A stretch of 64,000 bases of DNA from Sphingomonas taxi (GCA_003240625.1 QFMX01000002.1:186001-250000); one strand, 5' to 3'. Counted from the first letter of the stretch, positions 1-9,009 are shown. Notes: a model not told the origin generated them from the sequence alone. Made by a program: numbers and translations.

Positions 1-1
1 C

Positions 2-415
2 CAGACGCTGGTGCCGCATGCGGTCGAGGCGCTCGAGCGGCTGGCGCAGGTGGCGGATATCGTCATCCTCACCAACCTTCAGGACGAGTGCCGCCAACCG
101 CGGATCGAACAGCTCGCGAAGTTCGGGATCGCGCACCGGGTCGAGTGCAACCAGGGCGGCAAGGGTACGCCGGTGTCGCGGTTGGTCGAGGAGTACGGGT
201 CGCCTGTGACGGTGTTCGTCGACGATCTGGCGGTGCATCACGAGTCGGTCGCGAAGCACGCGCCGGGGGTGCACAGGTTGCATATGGTCTCGGAGCCGAC
301 CTTGGCGGTGAGCGTGCCGAAGGCGCCGGGAGCGCATGCACGAATCGACGACTGGCGTGAGGCGGCCGACTGGATTTCCGCGCGGTTCGAAGCGGGCGTA
401 CCTGCGAACGCTTGA
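2..415 (+). CDS. HAD-family hydrolase, C-terminal part (5' truncated by window edge)
   Basis: The open frame enters from the left edge of the window and stops at TGA 413-415, so only the last ~137 residues are visible. The fragment contains the second half of a haloacid-dehalogenase fold: a VILTNL segment typical of HAD motif II (hydrophobic strand ending in S/T), a lysine-containing middle part, and TVFVDDLAVHHESV, which fits HAD motif IV (acidic pair binding Mg2+). The nucleophile aspartate (motif I) would lie upstream, out of view. Substrate is unknown; the family covers phosphatases and dehalogenases. A GTG at 11 is in frame but is probably internal. It is followed by a palindromic repeat and then the RidA gene. 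Confidence 0.6.
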   Translation, partial: QTLVPHAVEALERLAQVADIVILTNLQDECRQPRIEQLAKFGIAHRVECNQGGKGTPVSRLVEEYGSPVTVFVDDLAVHHESVAKHAPGVHRLHMVSEPTLAVSVPKAPGAHARIDDWREAADWISARFEAGVPANA

Positions 416-440
416 GTCGCTCGCTTCATCACGAACACTC

Positions 441-557
441 CGGTCCCCCCTCCCTGAAAGGGAGGGTTGGGGGTGGGTAGGCTGGCTTTGGTCGCAGCGG
501 TCCTCGTAATGCGGAAGCCGACCCACCCCCAGCCCCTCCCTTTCAGGGAGGGGAGCC
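441..557. repeat. Palindromic intergenic repeat, family A copy 1
   Basis: Two long G/C-rich arms face each other. The left arm reads CCCTCCCTGAAAGGGAGGG then TTGGGGGTGGGTAGG; the right arm is its near-complement, CCCACCCCCAGCCCCTCCC then TTTCAGGGAGGGG. The arms are separated by about 45 bases. The element fills most of the gap between the HAD and RidA genes. The same type of nested palindrome recurs at 21753-21872. It encodes nothing and has no transposase, so it is best seen as a small repetitive extragenic palindrome; it may also fold as a bidirectional terminator. Confidence 0.75.
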
Positions 558-627
558 GGATGCGACCGATCGAGGCGCGACGGCCCCCCCTTGACCCGTC
601 CCCCACCGCTGTGGTGATACCACTCTC

Positions 628-1092
628 ATGACCGATCGTATCGACCGCAAGCTCGAAGAGCTGGGCCTCACCCTCCCGCAGGCTGCCGCGCCCGTCGCCG
701 CCTATGTCCCGACCGTGCTGGCGAACGGCATGCTCCACATCTCGGGTCAGTTGCCGTTCAAGGACGGTCAGCTCGTTAAGGGCCGCGTGGGAGACGACGT
801 CTCGCTCGAATCCGCGCAGGAAGCCGCCAAGCTGTGCGGGCTCATGCTCGTCGCGCAGATGAAGGCGGCGCTCGGCACGCTCGGTCGCGTCGAGCGGATT
901 GTGAAGCTTGGCGTGTTCGTCAACTCGACCGGCGACTTCACCGACCAGGCGAAGGTCGCCAACGGCGCGTCCGAACTGATGGTCGCGCTGTTCGGCGACA
1001 TCGGCAAGCACGCGCGCTCGGCGGTCGGCGTGGCGGTCCTCCCGCTCGGTGCCGCGGTCGAGATCGACGCGATCGTGCAGGTTTCCGCCTGA
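628..1092 (+). CDS. RidA/YjgF/YER057c family enamine/imine deaminase-like protein
   Basis: The 154-residue protein matches the extended bacterial RidA branch (about 150 aa rather than the 128 aa of E. coli RidA). Visible family features are the strand with VLANGMLHISGQLPFKDG near residues 30-50, the central helix carrying ESAQEAAKLCGLMLVAQMKAALG, and the C-terminal GDIGKHARSAVGVAVLPLGAAVEIDAIV, whose arginine usually binds the substrate carboxylate in this family. RidA proteins hydrolyse reactive 2-aminoacrylate-type enamines in the cytoplasm. Members of this subgroup may have other roles, so the exact substrate is not assigned. It lies alone between two repeats. Confidence 0.85.
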   Translation: MTDRIDRKLEELGLTLPQAAAPVAAYVPTVLANGMLHISGQLPFKDGQLVKGRVGDDVSLESAQEAAKLCGLMLVAQMKAALGTLGRVERIVKLGVFVNSTGDFTDQAKVANGASELMVALFGDIGKHARSAVGVAVLPLGAAVEIDAIVQVSA

Positions 1093-1100
1093 GCTTCCCC

Positions 1101-1165
1101 GGAGGCGCGCTTGCGCGTCTCCACCTATGGCCCTTGGAGGTGCGCCCTCGCGTCTCTACCTAGAC
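1101..1165. repeat. Imperfect tandem direct repeat between RidA and GNAT genes
   Basis: Two copies of a roughly 30-base unit start at 1101 and 1136. Both read GGAGG[C/T]GCGC followed, three variable bases later, by CGCGTCTC[C/T]ACCTA. The first copy can fold into a hairpin (GGAGGCGCGC with GCGCGTCTCC). The second ends just before the start codon of the next gene, so it could act as a leader structure or a weak terminator for the RidA gene. Confidence 0.5.
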
Positions 1166-1169
1166 GGCA

Positions 1170-2303
1170 ATGAACGCCGTCACCGCCCGCATCGCCCAAG
1201 GCGTCACCTCGATAGCGGCCGAGGATTGGGACGCGTGCTCCGGCACCGCCAACCCGTTCGTCGGCCACGCCTTCCTGTCCGCACTCGAAACGTCGCGCAG
1301 TGTCGGTGGCCGCTCGGGCTGGCAGGCGCTGCCGGTGGTGGTCGACGGTCCCGACGGCAAGCCCGCCGCGATCGCGCCCGCCTACGCCAAGAGCCACAGC
1401 CAGGGCGAATACGTCTTCGATCAGGGCTGGGCCGACGCGTGGGAGCGGGCAGGAGGCCAATATTACCCCAAGCTCCAGATCGCCGCGCCTTTCAGCCCGG
1501 TGCCCGGCCCCCGTCTGCTGCTGAAGGACCGCGAGCAGGCCCCCGCGCTGATCGCGGCGCTGGAGGCGGTGACCGACCAGAGCGGCCTATCCTCCGCGCA
1601 CGCGACCTTCATCGACCCCGACGAGGTGGCGCTGTTCGAGGCGGCTGGCTGGCTGATCCGCCAAGGCACGCAGTTCCACTGGAAGAACGACGGGTACGCC
1701 AGCTTCGACGACTTCCTCGCCGTGCTCGCCAGCCGCAAGCGGAAAGCGATCCGCAAGGAACGCGCCGCCGCGGTCGAAGGGCTGACGATCCGCCACCTCA
1801 TGGGCGCCGAGATCACCCCCGAGCATTGGGACGCGTTCTGGGTGTTCTACCAGGACACCGGCGCCCGCAAATGGGGCCAGCCCTATCTGACGCGCGCGTT
1901 CTTCGACCAGATCGGCAAGACGATGGGCGACCAGATCCTACTGATCCTCGCCGAGCGGGACGGCATTCCCATCGCCGGCGCGCTCAACCTGATCGGCGAG
2001 GACACGCTTTACGGGCGCTATTGGGGCGCGACCGAGGAGGTGCCGTTCCTCCATTTCGAGCTCTGCTATTACCAGGCGATCGACGCCGCCATCGCGCGGG
2101 GTTTGCAGACCGTCGAGGCGGGTGCGCAGGGCGAACACAAGCTGGCACGCGGCTATGCGCCGGTGGCGACCTATTCCGCGCACTACATCCCCGACCCGAA
2201 CTTCCGCCGCGCGATCGCCGATTACCTCGTCCGCGAACGCGAAGCCGTCGCCGAACAGCAGGAGTATCTCGGCGAGCTTACTCCGTTCCGGCGGGGCGGC
2301 TAG
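1170..2303 (+). CDS. GNAT/FemAB-like N-acetyltransferase, DUF482 type
   Basis: The 377-residue soluble protein resembles the COG3146/DUF482 proteins often annotated as peptidogalycan biosynthesis or GNAT proteins. Recognisable parts are the N-terminal ANPFVGHAFLSALE segment (residues ~25-40), SRKRKAIRKER near residue 190 (basic helix of this family), and the C-terminal acetyltransferase-like region with GDQILLILAERDGIPIAGALNLIG and GAQGEHKLARGYAPVATYSAHYI. The cellular substrate is not established for the family. The ATG at 1170 lacks a strong Shine-Dalgarno sequence. The 3' end overlaps the convergent membrane-protein gene by 26 bases. Confidence 0.75.
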   Translation: MNAVTARIAQGVTSIAAEDWDACSGTANPFVGHAFLSALETSRSVGGRSGWQALPVVVDGPDGKPAAIAPAYAKSHSQGEYVFDQGWADAWERAGGQYYPKLQIAAPFSPVPGPRLLLKDREQAPALIAALEAVTDQSGLSSAHATFIDPDEVALFEAAGWLIRQGTQFHWKNDGYASFDDFLAVLASRKRKAIRKERAAAVEGLTIRHLMGAEITPEHWDAFWVFYQDTGARKWGQPYLTRAFFDQIGKTMGDQILLILAERDGIPIAGALNLIGEDTLYGRYWGATEEVPFLHFELCYYQAIDAAIARGLQTVEAGAQGEHKLARGYAPVATYSAHYIPDPNFRRAIADYLVREREAVAEQQEYLGELTPFRRGG

Positions 2304-3867
2304 CGGGTCGGTTGACGCGGTAGAGCAGGCTCGTTTCATCGCGGCGGATTAGGGTCAGGTCGCGGACCAGCGCCGGATCGAATTTCGGCGGGTGGATCAG
2401 CCACACGTAATCGAACGCGTCGCGCGGGAATTTCTCCAGCGCCATCGAGATCGGCCGCCAGAACTGACCGCGGCACTTGATGTCGCTGACGATCTCCGAC
2501 GGATCATGCGCAAAGCCCTTCGCCGCAGGATATTGCGTCGTCATCAACTGCGCGCCGGCCATCGACCACTGGTCGTTGGCGAAGGCGAGACGCCGCTCGA
2601 GCAGCAGCGCAGGCACATGCTCGAGCCGCGAATACGCCCAGTCGTCGCGACAGCGCCGCCCGACGAACGACACCACGCGAGAGCGCTCGGGCACCGTATC
2701 GATCGCCGCGATCGCCTGATCGTAGCTGCGGTCGTACATCAGGTAGCTGACCGTGGTCCCCGCCAGCCGCACCCCGAAGAACGCGAACCCCAGCGCCGCC
2801 AGCACGGCGGCACCGCGCAGCGACAGCCCATGCCGAGGTCGCAGCGCGATCACCGCGATCGCCAGCACGAACGGCGCGAGCCGCATGTCGGCATAGGCCG
2901 ACCCGAACACGATCCGCGGCAACAGCACGTACACCGCCGCCAGGAACAGCGCCGACAGTCCCAGGTTGCGCGAATATTCGATCGTCTGGTCGCGCACGCC
3001 GCGGAACAGGATCACGAACAGCACCGTGACCGAGGCGATGTCGAACGCCATCCACCGATCGCGCAGGACCATCGTGATCCAGTTCATCTTCCAGCGCCAG
3101 TTGAACCAGTCCTGCGTCTTGCCGCCGACATGATCGCCCGAGCGCCAGACCACCATCATCACCATCGGCAACGCGAGCGGCAGGCAGTTCAGCCCCGCCC
3201 GGACGAACGCCTCGAACCAGCCATGCGCCCAGCTCTTGGGAACGCTGTCGCGGCGGATGTCGTGCTGGCGGATCAGCTCGGCGGAGAAGGCGAGCACGCC
3301 CAGCACGCCCCAGCCGAACGTATGGCACAGCCACAACAGGCACGACACGGGCACGAAGATCGCGGTGCGCAGCTTGGTCCGCCCAAGCCGCCCCATCCGC
3401 AGCCACAGCGCGAACAGGTTCAGCGCAAGCGCCATCGCCAGCGCGAAATTCACGAAACCGAACTGGAACGGATAGCTGTAGGCGAGCGGTAGCGCGAACA
3501 ATGCGGTCGCCGGGATTCGCCCATGCACCTCGCGCGCGATCCACAACAGCCCGGTCACGGTCAGCGCGGGGATCGCCATCACGATCAGCTTCACCGCCAG
3601 CTGCAACCCGAAGATCGGCGCTAGCGGTTCGATCAGCAGATCAATGCCAAGATTGCCGATCATCTGCCAGCGGAAGTTATACCACTGGGAAAGCCAAGGA
3701 TTGTCGCCGATCGCCAACTGAACGCGGTAGCGCCCCATGTGCCCTGGCAGGTCGACCAGCGGCGGGATCTCCGGCCACAGCAACGGTATGATCGACGCCA
3801 GCGCCACCGCGAAGACGAAGCCGCGCGTCTGCCACCAGTGAAGTTCCGTGTTCTGCCCCCGCGTCAT
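2278..3867 (-). CDS. Polytopic membrane protein of unknown function, paralogue B
   Basis: This 529-residue protein has about ten to twelve hydrophobic segments spread over its first ~370 residues and a soluble tail of about 150 residues. It is clearly homologous to the gene immediately upstream (3877-5484). Shared blocks include WW.TRGF near the N-terminus, D.PGH.GRYR in the first external loop, GNLG.DLL, HGRIPA and ALPLAYSYPFQ.GFVNF. An acidic residue plus PGH in the first periplasmic loop is reminiscent of GT-C fold glycosyltransferases, but I cannot assign an activity. ATG 3867 follows the upstream stop by nine bases, so the two are cotranscribed. The 3' end overlaps the convergent GNAT gene. 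Confidence 0.8.
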   Translation of the reverse strand: MTRGQNTELHWWQTRGFVFAVALASIIPLLWPEIPPLVDLPGHMGRYRVQLAIGDNPWLSQWYNFRWQMIGNLGIDLLIEPLAPIFGLQLAVKLIVMAIPALTVTGLLWIAREVHGRIPATALFALPLAYSYPFQFGFVNFALAMALALNLFALWLRMGRLGRTKLRTAIFVPVSCLLWLCHTFGWGVLGVLAFSAELIRQHDIRRDSVPKSWAHGWFEAFVRAGLNCLPLALPMVMMVVWRSGDHVGGKTQDWFNWRWKMNWITMVLRDRWMAFDIASVTVLFVILFRGVRDQTIEYSRNLGLSALFLAAVYVLLPRIVFGSAYADMRLAPFVLAIAVIALRPRHGLSLRGAAVLAALGFAFFGVRLAGTTVSYLMYDRSYDQAIAAIDTVPERSRVVSFVGRRCRDDWAYSRLEHVPALLLERRLAFANDQWSMAGAQLMTTQYPAAKGFAHDPSEIVSDIKCRGQFWRPISMALEKFPRDAFDYVWLIHPPKFDPALVRDLTLIRRDETSLLYRVNRPASRPAGTE

Positions 3868-3876
3868 CGTCGACGC

Positions 3877-5484
3877 CTAGCGCCGCAAGGGGCCCTTCGA
3901 CAAGCACCCTGCATGATCGAATGCGACGGAATAGACCGCGGATCGTCCATCGGACCAGATCGGGACGAGGTCGGCCGACTGTGCCCGTCCGACCGGGAAG
4001 CCGATCGTCCAAACCCGTTGGAACGTGCAGCGATCGAAGGCGCGTATCGCTTTATCGAAGTCGATGGTCTGGTCCTCGGTTCCCGGTGGGTGGACGATCT
4101 GCGACGGATCGCGATCGAATGGTGCAGCATCGGGATGGCGCGGGTGGATCACTTGCTGACCCGCGAGCGCCCATTGTTCGTTGTCGAAGGCCTCACGCCG
4201 CGCCACCGCCAGACCGGCGATGTGCGTGAGGCGGGGGTTGAACCAGGATGTCATGTTCGGCTCGTTCACCAATACCAGGACGGCAGCGGCGCGCGGGATG
4301 GCGTTCAGCGCTTCCAGCGCGCGGGACTGGCCTTGACTGAAAAGGACGAACGCGATCGTCGTCGTAGCAATCCTGACCGCGAAAAACGCGGCGCCGATCG
4401 TCGCGGTCCGCCGCGCAAGCGCATCGTGATCCGGCTCGATGCGGATTGCCAGCACCGCTAGCGCCGCCGCGTAAGGCAGCATCCGCATATCGACTCCGGC
4501 CCCGCCCTGGAACATCAGCGGTAGCATCACGAAAGTTATCAGACCGAACAGCGCCGGAATGCCAAGCACGCCTATGAACCGCATCCGTGGCGAGCGGACT
4601 GCGGTCCACACCGCGCAGACGATCAGTACGACGCCAGCGATGTCGTACACCTTCCAACGTTCGCGCAGCATCGACACGAGCCATTGTGCCTTGGCGCTCC
4701 AGCGGAACCATTTGCCGGTATCGCCTGCCAGCCGATCGCTGCCACCGCCGAGCATGATCAGGAGTGGCCATGCCATCGGCAAAGCCATCAGGCCGGCAGC
4801 GAAGGCTGCCTCGATCCAGGGCTCACCGCGTCGCATACGCAGTGACCATTCTGCGCCGATTACGAATAATCCGAGCATCGCCCAGCCGAAGCTATGGCAT
4901 AGCCAAGTCAGCCCGGCATACGGCACGAACACTACTATACGCACCCAGATCGGTCGCGTTCGCGCCAGCCGGATCCACCAGGCGAGACCTGCCAGCGCCA
5001 TCGCCGCACCAAGACAGAAATTCACGAACCCAAGTTGGAACGGATAGCTATAGGCGAGTGGTAGCGCGAAGCCCGCCATCGCCGGGATGCGGCCGTGCGC
5101 TTCATAGGCGACCCACAGCATCGCCGCGACGGTCATCGCCGGGATCACGCCGATTACCAGCCGAGCCGCGGGCTCGACATCGAGCAGAGGATGCAAGGCC
5201 ATGACCAGCAGGTCGACGCCGAGGTTGCCGATCAGCGCCCAGCGTACGTCGTAATGCTGCGCCAGCGGACCGGTGCCTGCGTCAGCGAGGATCCGGTAGC
5301 GACCGATGTGGCCGGGCACGTCGGTCAGCGGTGGGATCGCCGGCCACAGCATGGGAATCAGCGCGGCGAGCACCGCGAGTACCGCGAACCCGCGCGTCGT
5401 CCACCAGCCTTGCCGTGCTGCGCCGGAGAGCGGGGCGGAACGGATGTCGTGCTCCATGTCGAGTCGTGCGATCGTGCCGGTCAC
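3877..5484 (-). CDS. Polytopic membrane protein of unknown function, paralogue A
   Basis: I place the start at GTG 5484, which overlaps the TGA of the preceding gene as GTGA and has GAGG seven bases upstream. An ATG 27 bases downstream lacks a ribosome site, and the longer frame to 5535 would run deep into the previous gene. The protein of about 535 residues has many membrane spans and a C-terminal soluble region. It is a tandem paralogue of 2278-3867, sharing D.PGH.GRYR in the first loop and ALPLAYSYPFQ.GFVNF mid-protein. The architecture suggests a GT-C-like or transporter-like membrane enzyme, but no catalytic assignment is possible from sequence alone. Confidence 0.8.
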   Translation of the reverse strand: MTGTIARLDMEHDIRSAPLSGAARQGWWTTRGFAVLAVLAALIPMLWPAIPPLTDVPGHIGRYRILADAGTGPLAQHYDVRWALIGNLGVDLLVMALHPLLDVEPAARLVIGVIPAMTVAAMLWVAYEAHGRIPAMAGFALPLAYSYPFQLGFVNFCLGAAMALAGLAWWIRLARTRPIWVRIVVFVPYAGLTWLCHSFGWAMLGLFVIGAEWSLRMRRGEPWIEAAFAAGLMALPMAWPLLIMLGGGSDRLAGDTGKWFRWSAKAQWLVSMLRERWKVYDIAGVVLIVCAVWTAVRSPRMRFIGVLGIPALFGLITFVMLPLMFQGGAGVDMRMLPYAAALAVLAIRIEPDHDALARRTATIGAAFFAVRIATTTIAFVLFSQGQSRALEALNAIPRAAAVLVLVNEPNMTSWFNPRLTHIAGLAVARREAFDNEQWALAGQQVIHPRHPDAAPFDRDPSQIVHPPGTEDQTIDFDKAIRAFDRCTFQRVWTIGFPVGRAQSADLVPIWSDGRSAVYSVAFDHAGCLSKGPLRR

Positions 5485-7175
5485 GGGACGACCTCGAATA
5501 TCCTGTTGCCGGTAGGGTCCAGCGGCTTCAGCCATGCTGGAATCCTGCGCGACGCCAGCTCATGCACCATGCTGTCAGGGGCGGGCTGGATGGCGTCGAA
5601 ATCACTGTCGCAATAGACCACGTAACGGACCTTCCATCGATCTGCGATCGCTCGCGCCTGGCCGCTGTGGCCGAGAAAGAACCGGTACATTGCGACATTT
5701 CCTGCGGTGTTGCGGTGATAGGGGCCGGCCACGAAGGCATGCGGGGTGGCGGCGATACCCCAGGGGGCGACGTCGATCGGTGCCATCACCATGCCGAGCG
5801 AAAGGTGGTCGAGCGCAGCTATCGCTTGAGGCGAGGTGCAGCTCGACGCGCTTGGAGCGGGCTTTCGCGGCGACGGCACGAATGCCTCGGCCGCGATAGG
5901 GTAGAGCATGCCGGTCGAGAGAATCCATGCCGGCACCAGCGTGAGAGCACCCCGCCGCCGTGCCGCGCCGATCATGATGGCCAGCGCGGGCGCGCCGAGC
6001 ATCGCACCGGTATAGGCACCGCGAAGCTGCACCGCGGCGATCGCGACGGCGGTGCACTGAAGCGCGAGCAGCAGGACCGCGTTGCGACCGGGTCGCCGAC
6101 GCACCAGCCACGCTGAGGCCGCGACCCCCGCGAGCATGACTCCGAGATACCCGAACGCCACGCCGAACGACGCCGTGACGATCGATTGCGCCTCTCCGAC
6201 GTGATCGAGCCACAATCGGCGCAACAATATAGGAACCTGCCCATAGGGCGATCCGCACGCGGGAGACTGCAGCCGGACGACGCTGAGCGCTCCGAAAGAC
6301 AGGGCGGCGGCGATTGCCAGCCTGACTCGGACCGATATTATATGCCGTCCCAGCACCGCTACCGCCAATGGAACGATTGCCATGATCGCCAAGCCGGTCG
6401 CGGCCTGCTGAGTGAATCCGTCGCAGGCAGGATAGCGCCATTGTCGACTGGCGAATCCCGCAATGCCGATACCGAGCCCGGTCAGCGTCCCGACACCCAG
6501 ACCGATGATCCGCGCGTCGCCCCCGCGTCCCACATACGCCCAGGCGAGCAGCGCCGCGGCACCGAGCACCGCAAAGAACGGCATCGTCTCCATGCCGATG
6601 ACGAGGCTGGTCGCGGCAAGTGCCCCGGTGATCGCGCCGTTGCGGAATGTCGGCTTTCCGATCGCGACCAGCGTCGCGCCGAGTAGCAGGACCAGTTGCA
6701 GGCCGTGATGGTCGATGCGCCCGGGTACGAAGATCGTCGTCGCCGGATATGCGATCGCTGCGATGACCATCGCCGTGCGCGCTGCATCGGGGTCAAGCCG
6801 GCGCGTGATCCGACCCACCAACAGCAACGCGCCGGCGAACAGCAGGATCGGCCAGACGGTGACGGCGAGCACCTCGGCGCGATGTGTTCCAAGTAGCGGC
6901 GTCGCGGTGGTGATCAGCAGGGCGGGGCCCAGATCAGCGACGCGCGACCAGTGCATCGGCACGCCAGCACCTAGTCGGTATTGGGTCAGATCGCTCCACG
7001 ATTGCCCGCCAAGCCAGTCGCGGACCTGCTGGAGGCGCATGACGTCGTCGGTATCGGGCAGCCATAACGCCGAAAGCGAGGACCAGTCGCCGATGGTCCA
7101 CGCCAGCCCCAGAACGAACGCCAACAGGACGGCGATCGCGAGATCGGAAATCAGGTCAAGGCGTTCGCGGTCCAC
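5481..7175 (-). CDS. Large polytopic membrane protein, possibly GT-C/STT3-like
   Basis: The 564-residue protein begins with a membrane segment followed by LWLPDTDDVMRLQQVRDW and YRLGAGVPMHWSRVADL. An acidic motif (DTDD) directly after the first span and a later GRIDHHGLQ motif are features seen in STT3/ArnT-like GT-C glycosyltransferases using lipid-linked donors. About eleven further hydrophobic segments follow, then a C-terminal periplasmic-looking domain with paired cysteines. The start is GTG 7175. It overlaps the next gene by four bases and heads a three-gene membrane-protein operon. Members of this group are often left as hypothetical or wrongly named AcrB-like; I infer a role in surface glycan or lipid modification only weakly. 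Confidence 0.65.
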   Translation of the reverse strand: MDRERLDLISDLAIAVLLAFVLGLAWTIGDWSSLSALWLPDTDDVMRLQQVRDWLGGQSWSDLTQYRLGAGVPMHWSRVADLGPALLITTATPLLGTHRAEVLAVTVWPILLFAGALLLVGRITRRLDPDAARTAMVIAAIAYPATTIFVPGRIDHHGLQLVLLLGATLVAIGKPTFRNGAITGALAATSLVIGMETMPFFAVLGAAALLAWAYVGRGGDARIIGLGVGTLTGLGIGIAGFASRQWRYPACDGFTQQAATGLAIMAIVPLAVAVLGRHIISVRVRLAIAAALSFGALSVVRLQSPACGSPYGQVPILLRRLWLDHVGEAQSIVTASFGVAFGYLGVMLAGVAASAWLVRRRPGRNAVLLLALQCTAVAIAAVQLRGAYTGAMLGAPALAIMIGAARRRGALTLVPAWILSTGMLYPIAAEAFVPSPRKPAPSASSCTSPQAIAALDHLSLGMVMAPIDVAPWGIAATPHAFVAGPYHRNTAGNVAMYRFFLGHSGQARAIADRWKVRYVVYCDSDFDAIQPAPDSMVHELASRRIPAWLKPLDPTGNRIFEVVP

Positions 7176-7199
7176 CCATGCGGCTGTAGCGCCGCATGG
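7176..7199. repeat. Perfect 9-bp inverted repeat after argG
   Basis: CCATGCGGC and GCCGCATGG flank a six-base loop in the 38-base gap between the argG stop and the GTG start of the membrane-protein operon. On the minus strand it would form a stable hairpin after argG, but there is no T-run, so it may be a processing or attenuation structure rather than a classical terminator. Confidence 0.5.
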
Positions 7200-7213
7200 T
7201 TAACCGATCGTAG

Positions 7214-8455
7214 TTACCGGTCGCGCTTCGCGAGCAACCGCAGGCGCAGCGCGTTCAACTTGATGAAGCCCTCGGCATCGCGCTGATCATAGGCACCCTG
7301 GTCGTCCTCGAACGTCACGACCTTCTCCGAATACAGCGAGTTCGGCGATTTGCGGCCCACCACGTACACGCCGCCCTTGTAGAGCTTCAGCCGGACCGTG
7401 CCCGAGACCTTCTCCTGGCTGTGGTCGATCGCCGCCTGCAGCATCTCGCGCTCCGGCGAGAACCAGAAGCCGTTGTACAGCAGCTCGGCATAACGCGGCG
7501 CCAGCTCGTCCTTCAGATGCGCGGCGCCGCGATCGAGCGTCAACTGCTCGATGCCGCGGTGTGCGAGCTGATAGATCGTGCCGCCCGGCGTCTCGTACAT
7601 GCCGCGGCTCTTCATGCCGACGAAGCGGTTCTCGACGAGGTCGAGCCGGCCGATCCCGTGGCGGCGGCCATAGTCGTTGAGCGTCGACAGCAACGTGGCG
7701 GGCGACATGCCCTCGCCGTTGATCGCGACGCCGTCGCCACGCTCGAAATCGATCGTGATGTATTCCGGCGCGTCGGGCGCGTCCTCGGGGTTCACCGTGC
7801 GCGAATAGACGTAGTCGGGGACCTCGTCCCACGGGTTCTCGAGGACCTTACCCTCGGACGAGGTGTGCAGCATGTTCGCGTCGGTCGAGAACGGCGACTC
7901 GCCCCGCTTGTCCTTGCTGACCGGGATCTGATGCGCTTCCGCGAACTCGATCAGCTTGGTGCGGCTGGTCAGGTCCCACTCACGCCACGGCGCGATGACC
8001 TTGATATCGGGCGACAGCGCGTAATAGCCGAGTTCGAAGCGGACCTGGTCGTTGCCCTTGCCGGTCGCGCCGTGGCTGACCGCGTCGGCGCCGACCATCT
8101 TGGCGATCTCGATCTGGCGCTTGGCGATCAGCGGCCGGGCGATCGACGTGCCGAGCAGGTACAGCCCCTCGTACAGCGCGTTCGACCGCATCATCGGGAA
8201 GACGTAATCCCGCACGAACTCCTCGCGCAGGTCGTCGACGAAGATGTGCTCGGGCTTCACGCCCATCATCTCGGCCTTGGCGCGCGCCGGCTCGAGTTCC
8301 TCGCCCTGGCCGAGATCGGCGGTGAAGGTCACGACCTCGCAGTTATACGTCTGCTGGAGCCATTTCAGGATCACGCTCGTGTCCAGGCCACCGGAATAGG
8401 CCAATACGACGCGGTTGATTCCGGCGCCGCCGGCGGGGTTGCTCTGATCGGTCAC
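7214..8455 (-). CDS. argG: Argininosuccinate synthase
   Basis: This enzyme joins citrulline and aspartate with ATP in the penultimate step of arginine synthesis in the cytoplasm. The N-terminal P-loop-like motif VVLAYSGGLDTSVILKWL (N-type ATP pyrophosphatase) is intact, followed by the family blocks SHGATGKGNDQVRFELGYYAL, STDANMLHTSSEGKVLENPW and ETPGGTIYQLAHRGIEQLTLD. I choose GTG 8455 as the start because AAGGA lies nine bases before it and it gives 413 residues, the usual family length. A longer frame to 8545 would add an unlikely 30-residue extension. It stands alone on the minus strand, away from other arg genes. Confidence 0.95.
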   Translation of the reverse strand: MTDQSNPAGGAGINRVVLAYSGGLDTSVILKWLQQTYNCEVVTFTADLGQGEELEPARAKAEMMGVKPEHIFVDDLREEFVRDYVFPMMRSNALYEGLYLLGTSIARPLIAKRQIEIAKMVGADAVSHGATGKGNDQVRFELGYYALSPDIKVIAPWREWDLTSRTKLIEFAEAHQIPVSKDKRGESPFSTDANMLHTSSEGKVLENPWDEVPDYVYSRTVNPEDAPDAPEYITIDFERGDGVAINGEGMSPATLLSTLNDYGRRHGIGRLDLVENRFVGMKSRGMYETPGGTIYQLAHRGIEQLTLDRGAAHLKDELAPRYAELLYNGFWFSPEREMLQAAIDHSQEKVSGTVRLKLYKGGVYVVGRKSPNSLYSEKVVTFEDDQGAYDQRDAEGFIKLNALRLRLLAKRDR

Positions 8456-8602
8456 GGGCAGGATCCTTCGGGCAATATCCAATGCCCGCGCCCCTATGCG
8501 CTGGGCGGCTTCCATGCAACCGGCGCCTGCAACTATGGCGTTCATGGCGCGTACAACCGAACCGGTCTATCTGCGCCGCAAATCCTCTGGAGTTATCCCA
8601 CC

Positions 8603-8992
8603 GTGCTACGCCAAACGCTTACCGTCCTCGTTCTCGCGGGTTTCGCGACCCCGGCGCTCGCGCAGGAAACTCGCGCGTCTGCCTCGGCCAAGTTCAAGAC
8701 CGAATTCGCCGCGTCGGACACCAACAAGGACGGCGTCCTGACCCGCGCGGAAGTGCAGGCGCGGATCGGCAACATGAAGGTGGGACCAGGCCGTCCGGAT
8801 CCGGTCCACGCCAAGCGCCTCGCGGACCTCTGGTTCACGAGCGCGGACAAGAATAAGGATGGCAAGGTGACGCAGGCCGAGGCGCAGGCGCTGCTGGCGG
8901 CGACGTTCGCGAAGTACGACGCTAACAAGGACGGCAAGATCGGCGGCGACGAGCGCGCGGCGGCCAAGGCCGACGTGCAGGGTCCGCGCTAA
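8603..8992 (+). CDS. Secreted EF-hand calcium-binding protein
   Basis: From GTG 8603, with GGAG about eleven bases upstream, the frame encodes 129 residues. A Sec signal peptide (VLRQTLTVLVLAGFATPALA, cleavage after ALA) is followed by three EF-hand loops: DTNKDGVLTRAE, DKNKDGKVTQAE and DANKDGKIGGDE. Each has the D-x-[ND]-x-D-G pattern and a terminal acidic residue. Such small periplasmic calmodulin-like proteins are common in sphingomonads and are thought to bind Ca2+; no partner is evident here. It is divergent from argG and ends before a palindromic repeat. Confidence 0.8.
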   Translation: MLRQTLTVLVLAGFATPALAQETRASASAKFKTEFAASDTNKDGVLTRAEVQARIGNMKVGPGRPDPVHAKRLADLWFTSADKNKDGKVTQAEAQALLAATFAKYDANKDGKIGGDERAAAKADVQGPR

Positions 8993-9009
8993 ACCCATCC
9001 GCCCAACAC

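Noticed and set aside
7421..8602. Upstream extension of the EF-hand gene
   Set aside because: It is antisense to argG and has no signal peptide; GTG 8603 begins a clear Sec signal.
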